A stretch of DNA of 64,000 bases from Calcarisporiella thermophila CBS 279.70. Taxonomy: Eukaryota > Calcarisporiellomycota. The stretch is taken from the NCBI RefSeq assembly GCF_041956535.1, contig NW_027192196.1:799823-863822 (forward strand), written 5' to 3'. Each line of letters starts with the position of its first letter. The first letter of the stretch is position 1. Made by a program: the position numbers and the translations under genes. The notes below the pieces were generated by a model, which had not been told where the DNA came from, made no database searches, and saw nothing but the letters and a program-made list of their open reading frames with translations. This document shows, piece after piece, positions 25,004 through 35,094 of this stretch.

Positions 25004-26125
25004 GGTACAAATGAAAGTAAAGCTAAGCAAAACGTACCAGCAGTTGAAACGGTATTGGGAACCTGTGGCCATTTTTTCTCTTCATGGTAACCATAAGCTT
25101 CACACCCAAGAATCAATGTGCTCTGTTTTTCTGTGTTCGGTGGAGTGTAGGGCCGCTCACTCTGCTGACTTGATATTGTAGTCGGCGACTCGGAACTTGG
25201 GTTAGAGGGTGTGAAAGGATCGAGAGATATTGGAGAAATACAGAGCGGAGGTAGGAATTTGGGGGTTGCCTCGAGATTGAGTGTCTTCGCTCTTCGTCTC
25301 CCTGGAGCTTCTTGTAATGGAGTTTGGTGTGTGATATACGAAACTGACGGGCTCTTCTGCCGCAGTGTAATACAAGCTTGCTGCGCCGTCATCAGATATC
25401 AAAATCAAAGTTACAGTAGCGAAAGGCCAGCTCTCCTGGAGAATTGCAATGAAACAGAACAGCAATGAAAGAAAAGTAAGGGCAAGTAATGGGTGATTTT
25501 TGAAATGAAAAAGGCAAAGGATAAATGATAGGAGGGGCGCTAACCTATGTAGCCTTGTCTTGTATAGAGATATTCGAAATTTCGTGTTTTATAAAATATA
25601 TCCCGGAAAACCTCAAGGGTCTTGTACCACCAAATAAACACCATTCACCATTGAATAAATGAAGAATTCTTCCCAGCACTTTCTAATCAAGAACTGGAGC
25701 CGTAAATGGAACCCAGTTGCTTGGGCTCTCGACCAACTACGAAGTAGCTTTTCTCTATGAAGCAAAAACGCAGTTGCTGCAACACTCAACATCCAGAAAT
25801 GGGAGCTACACGGATTTTCAGCGACTGCTTGCTGCTCCGTTCCACGCAGGAATAAAAACAGAAAATGGCTGCCCACATAGCCAGAATTGCCATATATATT
25901 TATTAGTTCCGACGCCCCATCACCATATTAATATTACAATAATATGTCCAAAGGATTTAAGCATATACCATCATGGAGGTGGCATCATTATAGCTAGGAC
26001 TACATATGGCTTAGGAGAATGCTTTTCGATATTACAAGAGGATATTAGGTAGATTACTGTTTGATGCTAGGATTTAAGTGAAAGTGTTGAAAAAGATGCT
26101 ACCAATATAGCCAGCTCCAATTAGA
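25004..26125. other. Region upstream of Skt5-like gene
   Basis: About 1.1 kb between tandem minus-strand genes. The part near 25073-25465 holds open frames that overlap in two phases and may be a 5' exon of the Skt5-like gene. The remainder is AT-rich without recognisable features. Confidence 0.4.
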
Positions 26126-28082
26126 TTAGATGTGAGGCAATGAGGAGGGACGGTGGGACATAGCTGCAGACTCCAAGTCACTAGAATTCGGATGCGTTGT
26201 ATAAATATCCGGAGGGCTTGTTACCCTGGAGGACAACTTGTTCTTTGGAGGGCTTACCAAATTCGAAACATTACCCTCATGCCAAGAGAAGGAGGCTGAC
26301 GATCGAGAAGAATTGGTGAACGTTTGAAGGGCAGACTTGCTAATACTCTCTTCATATTGCGCCGGCGTGCGAGAAGAGTCGGCAAGTTTAGAGTCAAGAA
26401 AGGCAGAAAACCAAGTCATAAGACCACTCTCGCCTCGGACTCCGTATGTATTTATAGTTGACAGGCGAAATGAAGGAATGCGAGGTGTGTGCCCAACTTG
26501 CATACGACTGTACGAGCTTTGTTGTAATCCTCTGTGAAGTGAAGCCTCGTTTTGGATATAGTCTGGAGGCATCCTTTCCATACCACTCATTGTATTAGAG
26601 ACTCCCAGTGTGTGTAAATTAGCTTGGAGAATCGAATATGGTCGCAAATTTTCTGGCTTAGGATCATCATCCCTCGGTTCGGCTCCCTGCATCCAAATAA
26701 ATCGCCTATGATCTCGGCCCTTTCTGTTATAGTAATAGCGCGCAAAAGAGAATATTCCTACTAGGACTAACGAGCCGGCGACGCTGCTCACTATGATTGC
26801 AGCGAGATTAGAAGAAGTAGTTACAGGTGATATATCAGAGGATCCACTCTTTGTTGTAGGTAAGTTTGGTTCTGGTGTCTTCGGTGGGCTTGGAGAACTG
26901 CTATTTGTAAACACAAGTGTAGGATTGAATGCATCCTCCCACTGCATTTTACCGATATTAAATATGTGTATCGAATCATCAGCGATAATAGACTGCCCAT
27001 CTTCCCCGAACGCTACAAGCATAGTGCCATTAAGATAAAGTGCGTTATGAGCAAACCGCGGGCTTGGAGCAGTAATGTTAGCTTTGACACCACCAACTCC
27101 GGAACGCCAAACCATACTAGTAGTATCGAGAATAGATAGATCCGCCGTTGCATTAGTTAAACTTGGGGAAATACTTCCGCCAAAAAGTATAATTTCATGA
27201 CGCTCAGTTATAACGGAGCTGTGTCGTGCGCGTGCCATAGGTATAGATCCGCCTGTTTTAATGGTTTGCCAGTTATTTTTCTGAATATCGTAGCTCCACA
27301 CTTGATCCAGCCCTTGTAATGTGCTATTGTTATTACGTCCTCCGATAACTAGGATTCGCCCGTCAGAGAGAACAACAGCGGTATGGTCAGCCGTTGGAGA
27401 AGGAATAGTACCTGTAGTGGTGAGATTGCGCCATCGCATATCTGCTAGTGAAAGCGCCCATAGCTCATTGGTAAACACTCCTTTGGCAATCCCCCCGACT
27501 TCAATTCCTCCAAAGAAATAAACCATATTGTCAATAGGGTTATATGTCATGGAAGAAGAGCGTCGGCGTGGGGGCGGAGTTCCCTTAGTTAGTGGCTCTG
27601 TCCATTGACCATTATGGACGTTGAATTGGTAGAGTAAGCTAGCATTAGCTGAGGAAACACCACCATATATGAGGAAGGATCCATTCGGTATAGCAACAGA
27701 AGAGTGGGCCGTGATGGGTGGCAATGGGATACTCTTGGTATTCACTTGTTGCCATGGAGCAGACTCTGCCGAGAAATTGGACGACAGGTCCAGAGAAAAA
27801 AAGTCTTTACTAATAACGCTCTGTCCTCCTTCCACTATCGAACCACCTTCAAGACCATGTCAACAAATCGTATCTCGTAAGCGCAAATATCCCAACAATA
27901 ACTTTCCACTATAAAATACAGTACTCACCAAACCACCAAGTTGCATTTTCTACAAGAACAGATGAGGCGAAGGTGCGTGGCTTCGGCTTGAACTCCTCAT
28001 TGGTGTGAGCAAAGGTTATAATAAAGAAGCAAACGAAGGAGCATATCCACATAAACACATGTGTCCTTGATATTAATAGCAT
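26126..28082 (-). CDS. Kelch-repeat single-pass membrane protein
   Basis: Two exons (28082-27929, 27846-26126) give 624 residues. The first exon, joined in phase, supplies a signal peptide (hydrophobic core WICSFVCFFIITFA). Residues of about 75-360 hold five kelch repeats, each with a Gly-Gly or Phe-Gly pair (FLIYGGV, VYFFGGI, ILVIGGR, IILFGGS, MLVAFGE). They should form a beta propeller in the lumen or outside the cell. Several Asn-X-Ser/Thr sites fit glycosylation. A Ser/Pro-rich stalk, one membrane helix (about residue 395) and a cytosolic Ser-rich tail of about 200 residues follow. Fungal proteins of this layout act at the cell surface or in polarity and cell fusion; the exact role is not known. 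It is divergent from the FAM32A gene. Confidence 0.88.
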
Positions 28083-28508
28083 TGCATTTAATGACTATAA
28101 TAAGCTCAACATAAAGAGGAAAAAAAAAAACAAAAAAAATAAAATGCATTTTTTTTTCATTTTCCTTTTCTGCTCTCGTTTATTGTCTATGGGTTTGCCT
28201 TCGGTCTTTATAATGCAATTTTGTTGTTGAGTGGTTTCCAGCTATTCAAGTGTAGAGGGGTGATTGTGTTACCTGTCGGTAAATTTTGTTGTTTAGTAAT
28301 TAAATGCAACGCTTAATGCGTATAGCATGACATAAAGTACTTATTTCAATACTCCACACAAGCAAGATTTACCATTTACAAGTGAAAACCACTCGTGTCA
28401 ATTATAATTTTCTAAGTATTTACCCGTCAAATTCAGTCACAACGGTGGGCGCAGCTCAACTTTTCATAATTCAAGGTGAAGGTTCCTTAGTACCCCATCA
28501 ACGTACCA
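28083..28508. promoter_or_regulatory. Divergent promoter region kelch / FAM32A
   Basis: 426 bp between divergent start codons, with A- and T-rich tracts at about 28109-28170. No specific site recognised. Confidence 0.45.
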
Positions 28509-28996
28509 ATGTCAGATGCCTATCAAGTTGCTGGTGGAGCTCTTAAACTTAAAGGGGGTGGTATAAACAAGTTGAGTATAGTTTAACATTAATCACTTTT
28601 TTTCATTGCTGATTGATCAATGCAACCTCATCGCTATCCAGGAAGAAAAAAAAATCAAAGAAAGAGAAAGAAAAAATCGTCGATGCACTTAGTACCGGTG
28701 AAAATTCAGAAAGAGAGCGAAGCGGGACGCCGCCGTCCGGTATTACTCTGGAGAAGACAGAAGCTGAACTGAAATTTGAGGAGATGCAGAAGAAACGAGT
28801 AAAGTTTTTTTTGTCTTTTTTTTCTGATGATTTCATAGAGATGTTAACTTAGATTCTCTTTTTTGATTGTCATTAGCTAAGAGATAAAGTTCAGAATCTC
28901 GCCAAAGTCTCTCATAAAGAAAGAGTTGCCGAGTTCAACAGAAAACTTGAAGAGCTCACAGAGCATTATGATATTCCAAAAGTTGGACCTGGCTAA
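28509..28996 (+). CDS. FAM32A homologue
   Basis: Three exons (28509-28570, 28642-28798, 28877-28996) give 112 residues, about the length of human FAM32A. The N-terminus reads MSDAYQVAGGALKLKGG, followed by a Lys-rich block (KKKKSKKEKEK), a helix with FEEMQKKR and the highly conserved end LTEHYDIPKVGPG. Human FAM32A is known as a metazoan spliceosome-associated factor that reaches the catalytic centre during exon ligation; that role is family knowledge. The first donor (GTTGAG) is weak but gives the expected join ...GGGINKKKKK.... The C-terminus ends in PKVGPG, rather than the longer tail I recall for the animal protein. Confidence 0.9.
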
Positions 28997-29852
28997 TTTC
29001 ATCTTTTCCTTCCTCCATCGCCATCGTTTTCATTAGTAATTTGTATAATGAACAATAAATTATATCTTCTCAATCGTTCAAATAAAATAGACAGGGGCAT
29101 AACGTGGGTTTGGAATTGCATCTGGTGTGCTGTGTCCGGTGAAGGACTAAAGGGCAATATTTATCCATTTGTTAGAATGAAATACACTCCACAACCAGGC
29201 TGTGCAAAGTTATCGCAATGGTCACATTTTTTCATTTAATCCAATATAGCGACTATGGCTCGAGTTTATTTAGCTATCTATTTTTAATAGACGGGGCCCC
29301 ATTTGTTAGAGCAGGACGATATCGAGGGCCCCGGTCCAGATACAAAAAGTCAAACTGACACGATCGGTGTTTTCGCAGTACACAAGCTCTCTCCGTGATC
29401 TCCATAGGTGAACCCGGCACTAGGATACCCGTGATCTTTCTTGTTCGAACGTTATTTTCCGGATTTTCACCACTGCCAAGAACCTCCCCAATGGTTTTAT
29501 ATTTATTTATTAGCGAGCCTCTCTATCCTGTGCTTCTCAAGCCGGATCATCGCTGGGTTAATCAAGGTGTTGCGTGCTTGTTAAAAAAAAAACCCCAAAC
29601 TAAAAGCAGACTAAAGGAAAAAGTATATCCTGTTGAAAATAATGAGATAAAGAAATGAAGCAAATTTGTTGGCCAGGTCGCGCGGTCTTCGCAATATTTA
29701 ATTGAAGTCGCACTGTCCCAGGCGATATTGCATTTGTTTGAGATTTTTTTATATTGTTTAACGTTCAATTTTCGATCTATATAAAGAGGAAATCCCAAAA
29801 CCTTTCGTAGCCCCCCACTATACACCCTTATTCTATTAGAGCCCTACTCAGT
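28997..29852. other. Intergenic region with GC-rich inverted segment
   Basis: About 850 bp without a convincing gene. Two GGGGCCCC-like blocks near 29291-29300 and 29324-29334 form an imperfect inverted repeat. A TATA box for the next gene lies at the right end. Confidence 0.45.
29778..29786 (+). promoter_or_regulatory. TATA box of GPI-type protein gene 1
   Basis: TATATAAAG lies about 70 bp before the ATG at 29853, a typical position for a strongly expressed gene. Confidence 0.55.
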
Positions 29853-30462
29853 ATGAATCGCAAAATTCTCTTCTTCCTCTTTGCGCTCTGCGCTATGGTT
29901 CTTTTAGTCAATGCTCAAAGTAAAGAAGGAGGTAGGCTAGGCTAAATACGTTCGACGAATCTCTGACTGCTTTAAATAACACCCTTATTCTATAGCTACA
30001 GGAGGTACTGGTACCACTAAGCAAAAGAACAAGCAAAAGAAGGCACAGGCCCAAGCTCAAGGATCCAGCTCTGGATCCGTCCCAGAAGCCTCTGGCACTA
30101 GTGCTATCGGCGGGGTCGAATCGCAACCCAGCGGTAGTTCCATCCTCAGTGGTACCGAAGCTGCCACTGCGCTTCCCAGTCTATCCAGCGGTGCTGCAGG
30201 AGCCAGCACCTCCGGAAGTTTGGCCGCCTCTGCAACTGGCTTTTCATCCAGCGCCAGTGGCCTTCCGTCCGCTTCGAGTGGCTCGGCCTCTGTCCTCTCT
30301 AGCGCATCCATGACTGGCTCGGCTTATCCTTCTGCTGCCACCCACTCTTCAACAAAGGGTACTCCTTCCGCATCGGGCGCATCATCTTCTCACACTGTGA
30401 TGATGATCTTGCATACCTGTTTGGGGGTTTCGGTTGCCCTACTTTTTAATGCCATGATGTAA
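29853..30462 (+). CDS. Ser/Ala/Gly-rich secreted GPI-type protein 1
   Basis: Two exons (29853-29931, 29996-30462) give 181 residues. It has a clear signal peptide (about residues 1-21, cleaved near VNAQ), a Gln/Lys-rich segment, then about 110 residues dominated by Ser, Ala, Gly and Thr without any fold. It ends in a hydrophobic segment (about residues 160-181) with no basic tail, as in GPI anchors. Such proteins are O-mannosylated wall or plasma-membrane surface components. A similar gene lies 1 kb downstream at 31486-31932. Low-complexity composition makes orthology impossible to judge. Confidence 0.82.
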
Positions 30463-31348
30463 ATTGTAGAAGTGGATTCACCACACCTTATTTGTGTTTA
30501 ATTACAACGTATATTTTAGCTTCACTTTATGATAATTCTATTACTTTTCAATATCAATAAACCGCGACTGATGCACAAAAGCATATTTCATTGTTTTTTT
30601 TTTTGCTGAGCCCTCATCACGGAGGATAGGCATCTCTAGAATAACGAGATGCCCCTTGAAAACTACTTCATTTTTTTCCTTAATTAGCACACATCAATTA
30701 CGTTTTTGCTGGCTTGACGTAACTCTTTCTTGTCGGTGTGCTATAATTAGGATGAGGTCCCCTTGAAATTCGCGGATCATTTAGCTTAAACGCATCATCA
30801 TTGTGCCACTGAACGTTTGCTAGTGGTAGTGCCGAATGATCGGTGTCCCGCTCGTCCAAACTTAGAGCGAGCTTAAATGGGGGACAAAGTACATTGTACC
30901 TCCTTGTCCGGCGACAAAACACTATCTTATCATCTCTAGGTGAAGACTGGGGAGGTGCAAGAGGATATTGAGGCCGCCACTATGAGCGAATTGGGCTTGT
31001 TTTTAGCCCCTTACAAGCACAAACGTTCCCGCAATATGCGACCGGGATGCAGATGGAATCTTCGATCCTTCTTCTTGGGCTCCCAAGCTGAAAAGCCTCA
31101 GAGAGATGTTAAAATTCCTCCATGCTCTCCCCCTTAAGTCTAATGTTCACAATCGAGGGGCGCGGCGCCGGTTATACACCAATTATCAGCGAAGGACTGC
31201 TGAAATCAAGACGCAAGTGGGGGTGGAGCTGAATCAATTTTATACAAGGCTGGAAAAATTGCCAAAATACGATCAATCACAAGCGAGCGTCCTACTGGTG
31301 TTACCACTAATACTAACTCCTACGCAAAATTCGGCCTGGGGATCGCCG

Positions 31349-31384
31349 GCCATGGAAAAGTTCGAAGTCGAACCTTTCCATGGC
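31349..31384. repeat. 16 bp inverted repeat with 4 bp loop
   Basis: Arms at 31349-31364 and 31369-31384 match at 15 of 16 positions (GCCATGGAAAAGTTCG against the reverse complement of CGAACCTTTCCATGGC). It ends 7 bp before a TATA-like site, about 100 bp upstream of the GPI-type gene 2 start. Confidence 0.85.
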
Positions 31385-31391
31385 TTTTCAT

Positions 31392-31400
31392 TATAAATAA
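31392..31400 (+). promoter_or_regulatory. TATA box of GPI-type protein gene 2
   Basis: TATAAATAA lies about 90 bp before the ATG at 31486 and directly after the hairpin. Confidence 0.5.
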
Positions 31401-31485
31401 GAGCCATCGTTCCGTGAATGATCCCATATTTTTATCCCTTCTATCATATTTTTTATTCATCTTTATCACTGTTAAGCATTACAAA

Positions 31486-31932
31486 ATGGCCAAGATCACC
31501 CGTATGATTCTCCTGATCGCCGCCCTTAGCTTCATGGTGGCAGTTCCTGCTCACGCTCAAGGAACCGAGAGCTCAGCGTCCGTCTCTTCCGCATCCGACA
31601 GAGAGGCACCCACCTCTTCCGCTGCACCAAGATCTTCATCGGCTGCTTCTGCAAGCCAGGCCGTCGGCTCTGCTGCTCCGAGTTTGAGCTCAAGCGCCGT
31701 CGCCAGCTCTTCTCCCGCTGGTGCTGCCTCCTCTTCGCCCGCTGGCGCAGCCCCCTCTGCTGTATCATCGAGTTCGGCCCAAGCGCCAGTGAAGCCTGCC
31801 TCTTCAGGAGCTGCCTCCGGTTCTAAAGCGGCCCCCGCACCTTCCTCCCCTAGCAAATCTAATGCCTCAGGTCTTCAGATCGGTGGCGCCGCTCTCGTTG
31901 CCGCCATGCTTGCTCAACTTGCTGTACTTTGA
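31486..31932 (+). CDS. Ser/Ala-rich secreted GPI-type protein 2
   Basis: Intronless frame of 148 residues. I start at MAKITRM (31486) because this gives a clean signal peptide ending AHAQ; an in-frame ATG at 31414 would put hydrophobic residues before it. After the signal comes about 100 residues of Ser, Ala and Pro, then a hydrophobic C-terminus (IGGAALVAAMLAQLAVL) without basic residues, consistent with GPI anchoring. The codons are much more GC-rich than the surroundings, which fits strong expression or repeat composition. It resembles the protein at 29853-30462 in layout but shares no reliable alignment. Confidence 0.82.
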   Translation: MAKITRMILLIAALSFMVAVPAHAQGTESSASVSSASDREAPTSSAAPRSSSAASASQAVGSAAPSLSSSAVASSSPAGAASSSPAGAAPSAVSSSSAQAPVKPASSGAASGSKAAPAPSSPSKSNASGLQIGGAALVAAMLAQLAVL

Positions 31933-32243
31933 ACTTCCTCTGCACTCTTACATGCCAATAATGTTATTTTATCTGTTGAATCTATTTTTATCACATAGCT
32001 AAGAATAATAAAAAGCATTTGCACGCTCTTCTCTCATATGTAAATTCTTGTATCAATATTCAAACTACCTTGCCAACGTTTAGTAAATGCAGTTACAGAG
32101 TATACTAGAAATATTACTAGACAATAGATATGTACAAACAGGTGTTTCATTTACACTTTGAATAGGATATAGATCAACAAATAGTAAATGCATAATAATG
32201 CAGACCACCTGATCCTAGAGTGGAGGAGTGCTATGGGATATAT
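31933..32243. other. Short convergent intergenic region
   Basis: 311 bp of AT-rich 3' sequence; nothing else seen. Confidence 0.5.
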
Positions 32244-33212
32244 TTACATGGCCTCGCCCTTTTCTGCAAAGAAATCCTGCAGACTTGTATCGGTGGGAGT
32301 CTTAGGGAAGAGAGCAGAGACGCAATCCTGTAAGGAGGAAGCAGACATAGACCGCTCCATAGTCTCGGAGGAAGGCGGTGCGGACTCGAAGTGCAAATTG
32401 CTATGCTTACACTGATCGAGTGATGCATGCTGAAAAGGAAGGGGCATAGACATGGGCAGACTTAGCTCGCGCAACACACCCGAATCGTTGAATTTAGTGC
32501 TGATTGATTTTTTCCTCCAAAGGTCCAAAAGATCCTCTACTTGATAATATTCTACTAACCCGGTCTTCTCCATAATGCGCGCGCGCTCTTTTGCAGGCGA
32601 TGGACTGGATGGGCCTTGCCATACTATTTCTTCCTCCTCCCCATCCGTAAATACATCGTCGTTTTCTAATTCGATGAATTTGCGCTTTTTCGAGACAGCA
32701 TGAGTGGGAAGAGAGCTCGAGGATGAGTCCTTTGTTGAAGGGAATCCACGTGGTATATTCTGTAAGACAAACGCGTGTGAATCGTGTTTTTGTCCATAGT
32801 AAGGTAGCGTGGCGCGACGAGGGCGATGGACATGGGGAAGCAATGGAGGTGCTGTAGGAGGCTTCGATGTCTCGGGGGTTATCAATCCGTAATTTTGGCT
32901 ATTTTTCACATCCAACAATTGCTGAAGAAACGGCTTCTTAGGAGTGCGAATTTCATACAGAGTTTCGGACGAAGATTGATTAATCAACTCGGAAGGGCGA
33001 TTGGCTCCCAATTGTTGGCGAAGAGAAGTGGGTGTCCGAGGAAGCTGAGCGCAAAGTTGAGAAGGGTGCAAGTGTGAAGGGGAGGGCGTTGCAACTGGAA
33101 TCTGGCAAGGGACATCAGGAGTCGGCTCAAAAGGATTCTCTCGAGTCGAGTCGTTGTGAGTGATGCGTCTGGGTGAAGATGTTTCAATCGGTGAGCGGCA
33201 ATCCGCTGCCAT
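32244..33212 (-). CDS. Disordered acidic protein, function unknown
   Basis: Single-exon frame of 322 residues from the ATG at 33212; the open frame continues upstream to 33467 but looks like leader sequence. The protein is Ser/Pro/Thr-rich with several SP and TP sites (TPKKPF, SSPSPAK, TPTDTS). It has an acidic motif with four consecutive Glu followed by IVWQGP, and a possible helix VEYYQVEDLLDLWRKK. It ends LQDFFAEKGEAM. These features are common in cell-cycle regulators and transcription cofactors but identify no family. No signal or membrane segment. Confidence 0.7.
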   Translation of the reverse strand: MAADCRSPIETSSPRRITHNDSTRENPFEPTPDVPCQIPVATPSPSHLHPSQLCAQLPRTPTSLRQQLGANRPSELINQSSSETLYEIRTPKKPFLQQLLDVKNSQNYGLITPETSKPPTAPPLLPHVHRPRRATLPYYGQKHDSHAFVLQNIPRGFPSTKDSSSSSLPTHAVSKKRKFIELENDDVFTDGEEEEIVWQGPSSPSPAKERARIMEKTGLVEYYQVEDLLDLWRKKSISTKFNDSGVLRELSLPMSMPLPFQHASLDQCKHSNLHFESAPPSSETMERSMSASSLQDCVSALFPKTPTDTSLQDFFAEKGEAM

Positions 33213-33695
33213 GGCTGCTATAATACTTGGCTTAGTACGTGGTGGGATGGCGAATGAAAAAGAGAGCTGTGGAAAAATAAAAAGGTTTGTGCTCGAACAT
33301 TCATTATAAATACGCGGACAACCTTCGTTGGGGGCGTCCGAACACGAGAGAAAATGGCCGAATTTTACATCATACGCGTCTTCTGTATTATTTTCAAACG
33401 CGTTGATTTGTCCAGATTGGCTTATATACCAATCATCGGGGGGAGGCGTGCAAATCTTTGTGCACACGTCTCTTACCGTTACGTGATTTTGGGGAAGGAG
33501 AGGGGAACTAATGGGCGGTGCAGGTGCCCATGGCTTGGAGTGGCTTCTTTAAAGGGAAAAATTCATCGGGCTCAAGTTGAAGGCGAAACAGAGGGGACAT
33601 CGACACCCGTTAGATACTTTATTAATTAAAGACAAATGCTATCGAATCGGGCATGACGAGGCTTCCCACTCGACAAAGGAGTATGCCGGCTCGAC
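33213..33695. other. Spacer between tandem minus-strand genes
   Basis: 483 bp carrying the promoter of the acidic protein and the 3' UTR of chitin deacetylase 2; no other gene is supported. Confidence 0.45.
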
Positions 33696-35094
33696 TTAGG
33701 GCAGGAGCAAGATTGCTAGAGGCATCATCCACATCAAGCCCTTCTCCCACCGAGCGGCAGCGCTTTTCTGCGACTTCTCCGCAGATTGCTGGCCTTCAAA
33801 GCCGTGCATGGGGGCGGGGCTATTGGCAGCAGTGGAGTGGGAGGCGATGTTAGAATTTGTCGTCGGCGCATTCTGGGTTGGAAGTGCAGAGGCCGTGCCA
33901 GAGGCAGGAGAGTTGCTCGCAGGCTGAGACGCAGCAGAGGAAACAGAGGCAGCGGCTGTCCCGTTTAGGGTTGGATAGGGGACGTTCTCCTGATAGGGAT
34001 GCGCGTCATTCATGCACGTGGCCACGGGAACGACGTTGTATGCCTTCTTCAGCTTGGGCAGATTGCGGATGGCGGCGTCAACGGTCCCCTGGTAGAGGTC
34101 ATGCTCAAGGCAAATGGGCCCGTATGGATATTGGTCAGCCTTGGCCGTCCACTCGGTGAAGTTCCCATCGATCCACTATCCATAGATTGCATCTTTAGAT
34201 AAGCCAGCCCGCGATATACATCATGGCAAGGGGCTCTTACCTCGGGATTGAAGCTCTTATCCTCCCCGACCATCCAATCGTTGGTGTCCAACTCCCATAG
34301 AACTATCTTGTAACCGAGCTGCTTCATGATTGCTCGCACGCGATCGTCAATATCGCCATAGGGAGGGCGGATATATTTGGGGGTCACACCGGTGCGCTCC
34401 TTGATAATCATTTCTGTCCATTTCACCTCGGCAACTAGAACGTGCGACAAAAGTGAGGATTAGAGGCCTGAATTCGGATATGGTCGCCGATGCTGGTTAT
34501 TAACTTACCGATCTGCTCGTTGGTAAGTGAGGTGAGATAGGGATGGGACCAAGTGTGCGAAGCAATCTGGTGCCCTGCTTGATACGCGCGTTTAAGATAA
34601 TCTCCGTGGTCAAGTGCCCGCGATCCGATGATGAAGAACGTGGCCTTTTGGTTGATCGAGTCTAAATAATCGTAGAGCTTTGGGGAGAAATCGGTGGGCC
34701 CATCGTCGTAAGTAAGGCCCCATACGTCCTTCTCAGGACACGAGCTTAGGTCTGTTTCATTGCGCATGCAAGTCGTACATGTCCACGCACAGAACGGATC
34801 TTGTCCATCTTTACACTTCGGCCCACCAGGCGATTTGGGCGAAATCGGCGCGTTGGGCACTTTGGACCAGTCAACGAGATCGACCCATTCTTTGACAACG
34901 GGCGGCACTTGATCGACTGGCGGGTAATGCTGGGAGAGGCCCTGGTTTGGATCATTAGCTGGAGGAGAGGCTGGAGCATCCTGCTTCTTCGCAGCCTTCT
35001 CCTTGCTAGCTTTATGGTTGGTCCCATCGGCAAACGCTTGAGCCGATGCGAGTAAGAGCAAGGGAAGAACGGGGAGAATTCTATTGAAATACAT
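33696..35094 (-). CDS. Chitin deacetylase 2 (CE4/NodB), GPI-type
   Basis: Three exons (35094-34509, 34434-34241, 34175-33696) give 419 residues. A signal peptide is followed by a Lys/Pro-rich linker, a Cys-rich segment with CAWTCTTC and the NodB domain. That domain has TYDDGPTDF, the metal-binding HTWSH, RPPYGDIDDRVRA, WELDTNDW and LEHDLYQGT. All expected metal and catalytic residues are present. The C-terminal 100 residues are Ser/Ala/Thr-rich and end in a hydrophobic stretch (LMWMMPLAILLLP), as for a GPI anchor. It acts outside the membrane, converting nascent chitin to chitosan. It shares the domain plan of the 3806-5132 gene but none of its intron positions. A TATA-like run (35227-35240) lies about 140 bp upstream. 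Confidence 0.93.

Larger units (their letters stand above)
30463..31485. other. Intergenic region with small unassigned ORF and hairpin
   Basis: About 1 kb between the two GPI-type genes. It contains a minus-strand frame of 74 residues (30922-30698) that could be the last exon of a small gene, an almost perfect hairpin at 31349-31384, and a TATA-like site at 31392. No gene is confidently assigned. Confidence 0.45.
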
